This document shows, piece after piece, positions 22,987 to 30,906 of a stretch of DNA of 30,944 bases. The DNA is from Oscillospiraceae bacterium (GTDB taxonomy: Bacteria > Bacillota_A > Clostridia > Oscillospirales > JAAYXM01): assembly GCA_017532355.1 (NCBI GenBank), contig JAFXJK010000002.1, positions 1 to 30,944 on the forward strand, written 5' to 3'. The notes under the pieces were generated by a model. The model saw only the letters and a program-made list of their open reading frames with translations, had not been told where the DNA came from and searched no databases. Both the position numbers and the translations under genes were made by a program. The stretch's first letter is position 1. The number at the start of each line of letters is the position of its first letter.

Positions 22987-25638
22987 ATGAAAATAATGGT
23001 AATTGACGGCAACAGTATAGTAAACCGCGCCTTTTACGGTATCCGTACGCTCACGAATGCCGAAGGGCTTAATACCAATGCAATTTACGGCTTTCTCTCT
23101 ATATATTTCAAAATATTGGACGAAGTAAATCCCGATGGCGTATGCGTTGCGTTCGACCTTCGCAAGCCAACCTTCCGCCATCTCAAATACGAAGGCTATA
23201 AGGCTAACCGAAAGGGTATGCCCGATGAGCTTGCAGAGCAGATTGAGCCTCTTAAAGAGGTTCTTGATGCGATGAACATAATGCGCATTGAGTGTGAGGG
23301 ATTTGAAGCGGACGACATCATCGGTACTGTCAGCCGTATGTGTGCGGAGAACGGTGATGAGTGTGTCATCGTAACGGGCGACCGCGACAGCTTCCAGCTG
23401 ATTGAAAATGACGGAACAAACGTGCTTTTGGTTTCGTCGAAAATGGGGAAAACGCTGACAACTCTCTACAACGGTGCAGAGCTTCTTATGAAGTATGGGC
23501 TTCCGCCCGAGCAAATGCGTGACCTTAAGGCACTTATGGGAGACAGCTCCGACAATATCCCGGGTGTCCCCGGTATCGGAGAAAAGACGGCGACAGAGCT
23601 TGTTTCAAAGTTCGGTGACCTTGATTCTATTTATAAGAAGATCGACTCCTCCGATATCCGCGATTCCGTGAGGAAGAAGCTCATTGAGGGCAAGGAGTCT
23701 GCATATCTTTCAAAGTGGCTCGGTACGATATCCACCGAAGCCCCGATTGACTTTACCCCTGATGCGGCAAAAATACGTGATGTTGACAACGATAAGCTCT
23801 ATGCGCTTTTTTCGCGCCTTGAGTTTAAAAGCTATATAACAAGGCTTAACCTGAGGCTCCCTCAAAAGGGAGAGCTTGAGGATGTAACGCTTGAAAAGTA
23901 CGAAGAAATCACGCTGAAAAGCGCAGAGGCTGTTGAGGTGTTCAAAAGCTCGGTCTGCGGAAAAAACTGTGTTGTGGTTACGGCAGAGAGTTTTATGGGA
24001 ATTGCGGTTGTTTGCGACAGCAGGCTCTATAAAATCTCGCGCTCTGAATGCGGCGAGGATGTCTTTACAGATTTTATGAGCTATCTTTTCTCGGATGCAA
24101 CCGTGAAAACGCTTCATGACAAAAAAGCTCTTGCTCGCGAGCTTCGCGGCGAGGGTATCTCATGTGAGAATGTAGTTTTTGATACTGCGCTTGCAGCGTA
24201 TGTGCTCGACCCGTCGAGAAAGAGATACGATATTGTTTCAGTGTCCCACATGTTCGGGCTTGACCTTGACGCGGATTGCGAGCGAGCATCGGACGTTGCG
24301 AACTTCTCTCCGCTTATGGGAAGTGACGAGGGACTTTCTGCCCTCGCGTCGTGTGCGGCGTCCCTTGCGAAGATGGAAAAGGAAATGCGCGGAAAGCTTG
24401 CGGAGACGGGGATGGAGAAGCTCTATTTTGAGATAGAGGCTCCGTTCACCTGCGTTCTCGAGGATATGGAGAGAACGGGAATAAAGGTTGATGCAAAAGA
24501 GCTTCGTGACTTCGGAGACAAGCTGTCCGAAGAGATTGACCGCCTGTCTGCTGCAATTTTTGAACTTGCAGGCGAGCCGTTCAATATTCTTTCCACGAAG
24601 CAGCTTGGTGAAGTCCTTTTTGAAAAGCTCGGCATACCGCCGATAAAGAAGACAAAGACGGGGTATTCGACTGATGCTGAAGTGCTTGAAAAGCTCGCAT
24701 CACGTCACGAAATAATACCGCTGATTTTAGATTATCGAAAATATACAAAGCTTAAATCGACCTACGCTGACGGACTTTTACGCTTTGTTTCGGAGACGGA
24801 CGGAAAAATTCACACCACCTATCAGCAGATGGTTACGGCAACAGGAAGAATAAGCTCTACTGACCCGAACCTTCAGAACATTCCCATTCGCACAGAGCTT
24901 GGCGGTGAGGTCAGGAAGATGTTCGTTCCGACGTCGGATGAGTATGTTCTCATAGATGCGGACTATTCGCAGATAGAGCTTCGTGTGCTTGCGCACATAA
25001 CAAACGATGCGGAGATGTGCCGTGCATTTACGGAAGGAGCGGATATCCATACCGAAACCGCATCCCATGTATTTGGCGTTCCTGCATCTGAGGTAACGGC
25101 TGAGATGCGAAGTGTTTCGAAGGCGGTAAACTTCGGTATTGTTTACGGAATCTCTGATTTCTCTCTTGCAGGTGATATAGGGGTAACGCGTGCTGAAGCA
25201 AAGAAATATATAGAAGCATATCTTGAGCGTTTTTCAGGCGTGCGTGAATATATGAAGAACATTGTTGAAAAGGCGAGAGAAGACGGATACGTAACAACTA
25301 TGTTCGGTCGCCGTCGATACATTCCCGAAATAACCTCGAAAAATTTCAATATCCGCTCATTTGGCGAGCGCGTTGCGCTCAATGCTCCGATTCAGGGCTC
25401 GGCGGCGGATATAATCAAAATAGCGATGATAAATGTCTCAAAGAAGCTTTCTGAGAGTGGTCTGGATGCAAAGCTTGTGCTTCAGGTGCATGACGAACTC
25501 GTCGTTGAAGCATCCAAAAAGGATGCAGAGGCGGCGTCGAAGATTCTCACCGAAGAGATGGAGAGCGCGTGCTCTCTTCTTGTTCCGCTCCGTGCAGATG
25601 CAGGTATCGGAGAGACATGGTATGAGGCGAAGAAGTAA
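22987..25638 (+). CDS. polA: DNA polymerase I
   Basis: This is an 883-residue polymerase. The 5'-nuclease domain (1-290) has VIDGNSIVNRAFYG, GFEADDIIGT, TGDRDSFQLI and GDSSDNIPGVPGIGEKTATE. The central 3'-5' exonuclease fold is degenerate: the expected DxE is missing (VVVTAESFMG) and exo II reads HDKKALARELR. Proofreading is therefore probably lost, as in Bacillus and Thermus Pol I. The polymerase domain has motif A DADYSQIELRVLA (D657), motif B KAVNFGIVYG (from K712) and motif C QVHDELV (H835, D836). It removes primers and fills gaps in repair and lagging-strand synthesis. The ATG follows AGAGAGGTG. Confidence 0.97.
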   Translation: MKIMVIDGNSIVNRAFYGIRTLTNAEGLNTNAIYGFLSIYFKILDEVNPDGVCVAFDLRKPTFRHLKYEGYKANRKGMPDELAEQIEPLKEVLDAMNIMRIECEGFEADDIIGTVSRMCAENGDECVIVTGDRDSFQLIENDGTNVLLVSSKMGKTLTTLYNGAELLMKYGLPPEQMRDLKALMGDSSDNIPGVPGIGEKTATELVSKFGDLDSIYKKIDSSDIRDSVRKKLIEGKESAYLSKWLGTISTEAPIDFTPDAAKIRDVDNDKLYALFSRLEFKSYITRLNLRLPQKGELEDVTLEKYEEITLKSAEAVEVFKSSVCGKNCVVVTAESFMGIAVVCDSRLYKISRSECGEDVFTDFMSYLFSDATVKTLHDKKALARELRGEGISCENVVFDTALAAYVLDPSRKRYDIVSVSHMFGLDLDADCERASDVANFSPLMGSDEGLSALASCAASLAKMEKEMRGKLAETGMEKLYFEIEAPFTCVLEDMERTGIKVDAKELRDFGDKLSEEIDRLSAAIFELAGEPFNILSTKQLGEVLFEKLGIPPIKKTKTGYSTDAEVLEKLASRHEIIPLILDYRKYTKLKSTYADGLLRFVSETDGKIHTTYQQMVTATGRISSTDPNLQNIPIRTELGGEVRKMFVPTSDEYVLIDADYSQIELRVLAHITNDAEMCRAFTEGADIHTETASHVFGVPASEVTAEMRSVSKAVNFGIVYGISDFSLAGDIGVTRAEAKKYIEAYLERFSGVREYMKNIVEKAREDGYVTTMFGRRRYIPEITSKNFNIRSFGERVALNAPIQGSAADIIKIAMINVSKKLSESGLDAKLVLQVHDELVVEASKKDAEAASKILTEEMESACSLLVPLRADAGIGETWYEAKK

Positions 25639-25639
25639 T

Positions 25640-26086
25640 ATGAAGATAGTTGATGCAAGCCTTAGTCACGTGGCAGAAATAGCCGGGCTTGAAAGAACTT
25701 GCTTTTCTGCTCCGTGGAGCGAAAAGGCGATAACGGAGACGATGCAGGGCGATAGCGTTTTTCTCGTTGCCGAAGAGGATGGAAAAGTTGTCGGATACAT
25801 CGGCTCGTATCACTGTCACCCCGAGGGGTACGTAACAAACGTTGCGGTAGCACCGGAAATGCGCCGTCGCGGCATAGGGCGTGCGCTTGTCGAAGAGCTC
25901 ATAGCGAGAGGAAAAGGGCTTTCGCTGTCGTTCTGGACGCTTGAGGTAAGAGAATCGAATGAGGGAGCAATCGCACTTTATTCTTCCATCGGTTTTAAAA
26001 AGGTTGGGAAACGTCCGCGTTTTTATTCCAACCCCGAGGAGGCAGCTCTCCTTATGACATATTATATGGATACACAGAAGGCATAG
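25640..26086 (+). CDS. rimI: Ribosomal-protein-S18-alanine N-acetyltransferase RimI
   Basis: This is a 148-residue GNAT enzyme. The start is the ATG one base after the polA stop; a longer frame from 25433 would run inside polA. The fold is seen in ERTCFSAPWSEKAI, YVTNVAVAPEMRRRGIGRAL (the acetyl-CoA-binding V-x-x-x-x-R-x-x-G-x-G loop), LEVRESNEGAIALYSSIGFK and a Tyr in RPRFYSNPEEAALLM. RimI acetylates the N-terminus of S18. It is a usual neighbour of tsaB and tsaD; here it accompanies tsaD only. Confidence 0.93.
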   Translation: MKIVDASLSHVAEIAGLERTCFSAPWSEKAITETMQGDSVFLVAEEDGKVVGYIGSYHCHPEGYVTNVAVAPEMRRRGIGRALVEELIARGKGLSLSFWTLEVRESNEGAIALYSSIGFKKVGKRPRFYSNPEEAALLMTYYMDTQKA

Positions 26087-26114
26087 CTTTGGTTGTGCGG
26101 AAAGGATAAGAGAC

Positions 26115-27122
26115 GTGAAAATTCTTGCAATAGAAAGCTCGTGCGATGAGACTGCGGTCAGCATCGTCGAGGACGGAAGAAAGATACTTTCAAACGTAAT
26201 ACTGTCTCAGGCAGATATGCACGCGCTATATGGCGGAGTCGTACCCGAGATTGCGTCACGAAAGCATATTGAGTGCATAAGCTCGCTTACGGATCAGGCC
26301 TTTTCTGAGGCCTCTCTTACGAAAGACGATATTGATGCAGTTGCGGTTACATACGCACCGGGTCTCATCGGAGCGCTTCTTGTGGGCGTAGGTTTTGCGA
26401 AAGCTCTCGCGTTTTCGCTTGGGAAACCTCTGATTCCCGTACACCACATACGTGGCCACATTGCGGCAAACTATATTGCATTTCCCGAGCTTGAACCGCC
26501 ATTTCTTGCGCTTGTTGTATCTGGCGGACATACGCTTTTGGTGGATGTTATCTCATACACAGAGTTTAAAATACTCGGATCAACTCGTGACGATGCGGCA
26601 GGCGAGGCGTTTGACAAGTGCGCTCGCGTTCTTGGGGCAGGATATCCGGGCGGTGCGAAGATAGATGAGCTTGCAAAGCGCGGCAATAAAGATAAGTACA
26701 AGCTTCCCCGGGCGCATATTGACGGGGCAGAGCTTGATATGTCTTTTTCCGGACTCAAAACAGCGGTTATAAACCTCGCTCACAAGGCAGAGCAGAAAGG
26801 CGAGGAGCTTGACCGTGAGTCGCTCGCGGCGTCGTTCTGTGAGGCGGTTTGCGATGCTCTTGTGCCGAGAACCTTTGAGGCGGCAAAACGCGCAGGCAGA
26901 AAAAAGATAGCTGTTGCCGGTGGCGTTGCGGCAAACTCTTTTCTCCGTGCAAGACTGCAAAGTGAGGCAAAAAGTTCCGGAATTGAGCTGTTTTTTCCAC
27001 CACTGTCTCTGTGCGGAGACAATGGCGCGATGATAGCGTCTCAGGCATATTATGAGTTTTTGCGCGGAAATATCGCAAAAAGCGACCTGAATGCCAAAGC
27101 AACGTTACCAATCGATTTTTAA
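26115..27122 (+). CDS. tsaD: tRNA t6A37 threonylcarbamoyltransferase TsaD
   Basis: This 335-residue protein begins with a GTG behind GGAAAGGATAAGAG. It has ILAIESSCDETAVSIVEDG, VPEIASRKH, the metal-binding HHIRGHIAANY (H111, H115), LVVSGGHTLL, DDAAGEAFDKCARVLG and GGVAANSFLR, and the third metal ligand near FFPPLSLCGDNGAMIA. TsaD moves the threonylcarbamoyl group from the adenylate to A37 of tRNA. It needs TsaB and TsaE, encoded at 8.1-9.2 kb. It is the last gene before a 479-bp non-coding gap. Confidence 0.97.
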   Translation: MKILAIESSCDETAVSIVEDGRKILSNVILSQADMHALYGGVVPEIASRKHIECISSLTDQAFSEASLTKDDIDAVAVTYAPGLIGALLVGVGFAKALAFSLGKPLIPVHHIRGHIAANYIAFPELEPPFLALVVSGGHTLLVDVISYTEFKILGSTRDDAAGEAFDKCARVLGAGYPGGAKIDELAKRGNKDKYKLPRAHIDGAELDMSFSGLKTAVINLAHKAEQKGEELDRESLAASFCEAVCDALVPRTFEAAKRAGRKKIAVAGGVAANSFLRARLQSEAKSSGIELFFPPLSLCGDNGAMIASQAYYEFLRGNIAKSDLNAKATLPIDF

Positions 27123-27248
27123 GAACAAAATATACCGAAATTATGTAAACTTAATAGCCGTTGTGATTATTTGTGAAAATCGCGATTGCAGTCTTAACAA
27201 AAAATGTAAAAAATCCGCGAAAGCGTTGAAAATAAAGAGATTGGGCGT

Positions 27249-27278
27249 TGTGGAAAAACCTGTGGAAAATGTGGATAA
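27249..27278 (-). promoter_or_regulatory. Three contiguous DnaA-box-like sequences
   Basis: TGTGGAAAA (27249-27257), TGTGGAAAA (27261-27269) and TGTGGATAA (27270-27278) are the complements of TTTTCCACA, TTTTCCACA and the consensus DnaA box TTATCCACA. They are all in one orientation and separated by 3 and 0 bp. An AT-rich stretch follows (about 27288-27312). DnaA binding is inferred from consensus match only. Confidence 0.5.
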
Positions 27279-27504
27279 CTGATTGTAGAACTAATTATCT
27301 TAAAATTTTACGTAAACTGACAGGGTTAAAAAATGACGTTGCGCCGAGAGAATTTGTGCGGCTGATGAATGGCGATATACATAGCTTTTGAAGCCTTTTG
27401 GAAAAGTTTGGAATGAAAAAAAGCTGTTTGAAATGTGACAAAAAGTTTCGTAAAAAACGCGCTTTTTCGACACCTGACAATTGAAGTGTGAGAGTGATTA
27501 CGAA

Positions 27505-27522
27505 TTGTAATAATGTTATCAA
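27505..27522 (+). promoter_or_regulatory. Possible Rex operator
   Basis: TTGTAATAATGTTATCAA is an 18-bp imperfect palindrome with the outer TTG/CAA and inner spacing of the Rex consensus (TTGTTAA-N4-TTAACAA). It lies 28 bp upstream of the -35 box of the promoter that leads to icd and rex. Rex genes are often autoregulated. The inner half-sites deviate, so this is a candidate only. Confidence 0.35.
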
Positions 27523-27550
27523 AAATCCACTTTTTGCTTTTTTCAGAAAG

Positions 27551-27579
27551 TTGACAAAGAAGCTCTGATATATTAAAAT
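27551..27579 (+). promoter_or_regulatory. Promoter of the icd-rex operon
   Basis: A perfect TTGACA (27551-27556), a 17-base spacer and TAAAAT (27574-27579) lie 22 bp before the icd start codon, and AGAAGGAGAG serves as ribosome binding site. Confidence 0.85.
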
Positions 27580-27601
27580 TATTTAGAAGGAGAGATATAC
27601 T

Positions 27602-28741
27602 ATGGAAAACACAATGAAGCAGTTTGAAAAGATTATTGAGCTCCAGCTCAAGCGAGTTGAGGCGATGAAGAAGGAGAACGAGTTTATCGACTACAAGGCG
27701 CTCCCGAAAATTATCATCGGCGTCTGTGGCGGCGACGGAATCGGCCCGGCAATCACCGAGCAGGCTCATCGCGTTCTTGCGCAGCTCCTTAAGGATAAGG
27801 TAGATGCAGGTAAGATTGAGTTCCGTGTTATCGACGGTCTTACAATCGAAAATCGCGTAGCGGCAAACAAGGCTATCCCTGATGATGTACTTGAAGAGCT
27901 CAAGGCTTGCCACGTTATCCTTAAGGGCCCGACAACAACACCGCGTGCAGGCGATCCGTGGCCGAACATCGAGTCTGCAAATGTCGCAATGAGAAAAGAG
28001 CTTGACCTTTTTGCAAATATGCGCCCGGTTAAGGTTCCGTCGGAGGGCATCGACTGGATGTTCTTCCGTGAGAACACAGAGGGCGGATATGCTGTAGGCA
28101 GCATGGGAGTCAACGTAACGGATGACCTTGCAATCGACTTCACGGTTGCTACGACGCAGGGATGCGATCGAATCGCAGAGCTCGCTTTCTCGTATGCAGA
28201 GAAGATGGGCAAGAGCCGTGTTACAGCAGTTACAAAGGCAAACGTTATAAAGACAACTGACGGTAAGTTTCTTGATGCCTGCAAGAGAGTTGCGGCGAAG
28301 TATCCCGACATTGCGTTTGACGACTGGTACATAGACATTATGACAGCGAAGCTCGTTGACACAAAGCGCCGCCGTGACTTCCAGGTTATGGTTCTTCCGA
28401 ACCTCTACGGAGACATTCTCACAGATGAGGCTGCGGAGTTCCAGGGCGGTGTAGGTACTGCAGGAAGCGCAAACGTCGGTAAGCGTTATGCTATGTTCGA
28501 AGCAATCCACGGTTCTGCACCGAGAATGGTTGCAGAGGGCAGAGATAAGTATGCTGATCCGTGCAGTATGCTTCGTGCAGCAGTTATGCTTCTTGAGCAT
28601 ATAGGTGAGGTTGAGCTTTCCGTAAAGCTTGCAAAGGCTCTTGATGTATGTATGTACGAAGAAAAGAAACTTCACATCACAGGCAGAAGCGACGGTGCAA
28701 CCTGCGCCGAGTTTGCAGATTACGTAATTTCAAAGCTTTAA
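27602..28741 (+). CDS. icd: Isocitrate/isopropylmalate dehydrogenase family, probable isocitrate dehydrogenase
   Basis: This is a 379-residue enzyme with an unusual ~35-residue helical N-terminal extension (MKQFEKIIELQLKRVEAMKK). The family core begins at IIIGVCGGDGIGPAI. ILKGPTTTP and SANVAMRKELDLFANMRPVK match isocitrate dehydrogenases, where Ser and Asn of S-x-N and the Arg residues bind isocitrate. FFRENTEGGYAVG, KANVIKTTDGKFLDAC and VLPNLYGDILTDEAA follow, with the metal-binding Asp. The coenzyme loop HGSAPRMVAEGRDKYADP lacks the Lys-Tyr pair of classical NADP enzymes, which suggests NAD, but this is not certain. Homoisocitrate or another malate-type substrate cannot be excluded. It lies directly upstream of rex, which fits redox-linked control. 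Confidence 0.78.
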   Translation: MENTMKQFEKIIELQLKRVEAMKKENEFIDYKALPKIIIGVCGGDGIGPAITEQAHRVLAQLLKDKVDAGKIEFRVIDGLTIENRVAANKAIPDDVLEELKACHVILKGPTTTPRAGDPWPNIESANVAMRKELDLFANMRPVKVPSEGIDWMFFRENTEGGYAVGSMGVNVTDDLAIDFTVATTQGCDRIAELAFSYAEKMGKSRVTAVTKANVIKTTDGKFLDACKRVAAKYPDIAFDDWYIDIMTAKLVDTKRRRDFQVMVLPNLYGDILTDEAAEFQGGVGTAGSANVGKRYAMFEAIHGSAPRMVAEGRDKYADPCSMLRAAVMLLEHIGEVELSVKLAKALDVCMYEEKKLHITGRSDGATCAEFADYVISKL

Positions 28742-28759
28742 GCAGAGGGGAGTTTGGGG

Positions 28760-29386
28760 ATGCAGGAGAGGTATATTTCGACCTCGGTAATACGAAGACT
28801 TCCAAAGTATCATAGATGCTTGAGAGAGCTTGAGAAGGCAGGAGTGGACAAGGTTTCATCAAGCGTGCTTGCGAAGAATCTCGGATTCACGGCGTCTCAG
28901 GTGCGTCAGGATTTTTCCTGCTTCGGCGGGTTTGGGCAACAGGGATACGGCTATAACGTATCGAGCCTTCTTGCGGAGATTGCGGGAATAATCGGTATTG
29001 ATAAGAAGCATACCGCCGCGATAATCGGCGTGGGAAACCTTGGACGTGCGCTGATGCACAACTTCAACTTCGTAAATTGCGGATTTGAGCTTGTTGCCGC
29101 GTTTGATGCGAGTGCCGATGTCATAGGTGAGACTGTGGGAAATGTCAAGGTGCGCGATATCGCGGAGCTTGAGGAATTCTTCCGCGAGTCTCCGTTTGAC
29201 GTTGCGGTGCTTACGCTTCCGAAAGCGTATGTGAAGGATATGGCGAAGAAGGTGTCACAGCTTGGAGTTTCGGGAATATGGAACTTCACGAACATAGACC
29301 TTTCGCTGGAGGAACTCGGAGTTGCTGTGGAAAATGTTCATTTTGCAGATAGTTTAAAGACTTTATGTTACGAAATTTCCAAATAG
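28760..29386 (+). CDS. rex: Redox-sensing transcriptional repressor Rex
   Basis: This 208-residue protein starts at the ATG at 28760, eight bases after GAGGGGAG; TTG at 28754 is less likely. The N-terminal winged helix shows STSVIRRLPKYHRCLRELE and LAKNLGFTASQVRQDFSCFG, then FGQQGYGYNV. The Rossmann domain has AAIIGVGNLGRALMHNFNF and VAAFDAS, with the helix-swap region FADSLKTLCYEIS at the end. Rex binds DNA when NADH is low relative to NAD+ and controls fermentation and respiration genes. It follows icd by 18 bp on the same transcript, and a possible Rex operator lies upstream of icd. Confidence 0.96.
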   Translation: MQERYISTSVIRRLPKYHRCLRELEKAGVDKVSSSVLAKNLGFTASQVRQDFSCFGGFGQQGYGYNVSSLLAEIAGIIGIDKKHTAAIIGVGNLGRALMHNFNFVNCGFELVAAFDASADVIGETVGNVKVRDIAELEEFFRESPFDVAVLTLPKAYVKDMAKKVSQLGVSGIWNFTNIDLSLEELGVAVENVHFADSLKTLCYEISK

Positions 29387-29400
29387 TACAGGAGAAAAAT

Positions 29401-30537
29401 ATGGTGAGAAAAGCAAAGCTTGCAGTCCTTGCCGTTATGCTTGTTGCGGCGCTGTTTGTCGCGGCAACTGCAACGGGGGGCTCATCTGCGGACCCGCTTG
29501 TCTCAAAATCTTTTGTCGATGTCACTTTTTTTGACAGGATGATTTCAGAGATTGAGACACGGGTGGAAAGTGCGGTCGAGGCTTTTAAAACTAAATATGT
29601 CAGCAAGACTTCAGATGCTGTAAATATTTCGTACGATGAGGGTCGCTACGTTGATGCGATTGCGGATGAGGTTATTGCACGTCTTCAAAGTGAGGGAAAG
29701 TACCTTTATTCGACGTCTTCAGCAAAATTGAAGAAGTTCATATCGGGAGATGTCATTTCCGGCAGACAGGGTATGATCTTCATAGTCAAATCCGGATATG
29801 TAAGATGTACATCCGGAAAGGTTATAAATATAACCAAGGGAATTGAAGCATCCTCACCCTGTGGTATTGGGAACAATACGAAGTATATGTTCCCGGAAAA
29901 TGGCGGAAGCATCGAGATTATAACGAAGGATGCAGAGATATTGATAGACGGTGTTTATTCTGTTTCTTCATACAAGCCGAAATATTCCGACGAGGCGTAT
30001 GCACTCAAAAAACTTGGTCTTGTAAGGGGTGCGGCAAACGGTATGGAACTCTACCGTGGAAACACGCGTTCAGAGAGCATAACTATGCTTATCCGTCTCC
30101 TCGGTGAAGAGGAAAATGCTCTTATGGCGGAGCATTATCATCCCTTTACGGATGTTGATGCATGGGCACAGCGCTATGTCGGATATGCCTACCGTATGGG
30201 ATATACAAAGGGCGTTTCGAACACTCGTTATGGCGGAAGCGAAATGACAACATCGATACAGTATATGACGTTTATTTTGAGAAGCCTTGGATATAGTGAA
30301 GAAGCGGGAGATTTCAAATATGCATCGGCAATCGACGATGCAGTAAGGCTTGGGGTTATCCCTCAGAGCACCGCGTCAGAGCTTTACTCAAGTGAATTCC
30401 GCCGAGATCACGTTATGCACATATCCTATCTTGCAATGTCGGCAAAGGTAAAGGGAAGCAACAGGACACTTCTTTCAAAGCTTGTTGCAAACGGCGCGGT
30501 TGACGGAGATGCGGCAAACGAATTTTTAGGAAGATAA
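29401..30537 (+). CDS. Exported protein with SLH-like C-terminal region
   Basis: The protein is 378 residues from the ATG behind AGGAGA, 14 bp after rex. Residues 1-30 are a signal peptide (KAKLAVLAVMLVAALFVAAT, cleavage near SSA). Residues ~35-110 are helical. Residues ~115-180 are a beta-rich module (SGDVISGRQGMIFIVKSGYV; SIEIITKDAEILIDGVYSVS). Residues ~195-300 look like S-layer-homology repeats (LKKLGLVRGAANGMELYRGN; FTDVDAWAQRYVGYAYRMGY, then TKGV), which usually bind cell-wall polysaccharide. The stretch to the end (LGVIPQSTASELYSSEFRRD) is a further partial SLH-like unit. Its cargo function is unknown. The hairpin at 30546 ends the operon. Confidence 0.75.
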   Translation: MVRKAKLAVLAVMLVAALFVAATATGGSSADPLVSKSFVDVTFFDRMISEIETRVESAVEAFKTKYVSKTSDAVNISYDEGRYVDAIADEVIARLQSEGKYLYSTSSAKLKKFISGDVISGRQGMIFIVKSGYVRCTSGKVINITKGIEASSPCGIGNNTKYMFPENGGSIEIITKDAEILIDGVYSVSSYKPKYSDEAYALKKLGLVRGAANGMELYRGNTRSESITMLIRLLGEEENALMAEHYHPFTDVDAWAQRYVGYAYRMGYTKGVSNTRYGGSEMTTSIQYMTFILRSLGYSEEAGDFKYASAIDDAVRLGVIPQSTASELYSSEFRRDHVMHISYLAMSAKVKGSNRTLLSKLVANGAVDGDAANEFLGR

Positions 30538-30545
30538 AAAAGCTT

Positions 30546-30572
30546 ATCGGGAGTGGGAAAACCACTCCCGAT
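30546..30572 (+). terminator. Terminator hairpin after the SLH-like gene
   Basis: A perfect 11-bp stem ATCGGGAGTGG/CCACTCCCGAT with a GAAAA loop lies 8 bp after the stop codon. The following T-tract is short (ATTTGAG), so termination may be partial. Confidence 0.8.
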
Positions 30573-30579
30573 ATTTGAG

Positions 30580-30609
30580 TTGACAAAACGGTGTGCCGTA
30601 TATTATAAT
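30580..30609 (+). promoter_or_regulatory. Promoter of the tRNA-Pro locus
   Basis: Perfect TTGACA (30580-30585) and TATAAT (30604-30609) boxes with an 18-base spacer stand 23 bp before the truncated tRNA copy. Strength and position suit a tRNA promoter. It now reads first into the pseudogene and only then into the intact tRNA. Confidence 0.85.
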
Positions 30610-30632
30610 AATAGAGCGTTTTAAATGAATAT

Positions 30633-30670
30633 CGGGGTGTGGCGCAGCTGGTAGCGCGGGTGGTTTGGGA
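30633..30670 (+). pseudogene. Truncated tRNA-Pro (5' half, stops in the anticodon loop)
   Basis: The 38 bases match the 5' half of the complete tRNA-Pro at 30831 with two differences (position 2 G/C, position 20 T/G). They contain the acceptor strand CGGGGTG, the D-arm GCGC...GCGC, the 5' anticodon stem GGTGG and the loop TTTGGGA. Identity ends exactly after the anticodon loop, where unrelated sequence begins. The acceptor strand is the canonical bacterial tRNA-Pro form. It is most simply a disrupted gene or attachment-site remnant. Confidence 0.75.
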
Positions 30671-30830
30671 GCGTGTCGGGCGGTTACAGCCGTAAAAAAG
30701 CAGAAGTCCCGAAAAGCCTTTAACAGTGCGGACTTTCGGGTTGTTTTGAAAATTCAAAAAAGCGTGGAATTTGAGTTTGACCACAGTTTGTCCCACTTCT
30801 ACGCAAAAAGACCAAAAATCGAATAGATAT
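30671..30830 (+). other. 160-bp insert between tRNA-Pro fragment and tRNA-Pro
   Basis: This is non-coding. It contains an imperfect hairpin of terminator type (CCCGAAAAG near 30709 with CTTTCGGG near 30735, followed by TTGTTTT). No gene on either strand is convincing; the minus-strand frame here runs through both the tRNA fragment and the hairpin. It may be the residue of an integrated element. Confidence 0.45.
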
Positions 30831-30906
30831 CCGGGTGTGGCGCAGCTGGGAGCGCGGGTGGTTTGGGACCATCAGGCCGCAGGTTCGATCCCTGTCACTC
30901 GGACCA
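30831..30906 (+). tRNA. tRNA-Pro (anticodon TGG)
   Basis: A full cloverleaf of 76 nt can be drawn: acceptor CCGGGTG/CACTCGG (one G-U pair), D-arm GCGC/GCGC, anticodon stem GGTGG/CCATC (one G-U pair) with loop TTTGGGA giving anticodon TGG, variable AGGCC, T-arm GCAGG-TTCGATC-CCTGT, discriminator A and encoded CCA. It reads CCA and other Pro codons by wobble. Its own promoter is not seen directly upstream; transcription probably comes from 30580. Confidence 0.95.

Larger units (their letters stand above)
27123..27601 (+). other. AT-rich intergenic region with DnaA-box-like cluster and promoter
   Basis: This stretch of 479 bp has no gene I can support. It holds an AATCGCGATT palindrome (27178-27187), three contiguous DnaA-box-like sequences (27249-27278), a TTG-N12-CAA operator-like palindrome (27505-27522) and the promoter at 27551-27579. 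No clear terminator for the tsaD transcript is seen. The rest is AT-rich with short A and T runs. Confidence 0.7.

Noticed and set aside
27091..27282. 63-codon + strand frame across the tsaD end and the intergenic gap
   Set aside because: It starts inside tsaD without a ribosome binding site, and its C-terminus runs through the DnaA-box cluster.
27123..27601. Chromosomal origin of replication
   Set aside because: Only three boxes, no dnaA/dnaN/rpmH neighbours and no strand switch of genes. Kept as a regulatory or titration candidate, not called an origin.
27326..28675. 449-codon open frame on the minus strand opposite icd
   Set aside because: It mirrors the strongly supported icd gene, is Cys/Leu/His-rich without motifs, and has no ribosome binding site. 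Long antisense frames are common here because of host codon bias.
30413..30796. Minus-strand 127-codon frame as an integrase remnant
   Set aside because: It crosses the tRNA fragment and hairpins and shows no tyrosine-recombinase motif (R..HxxR..Y).
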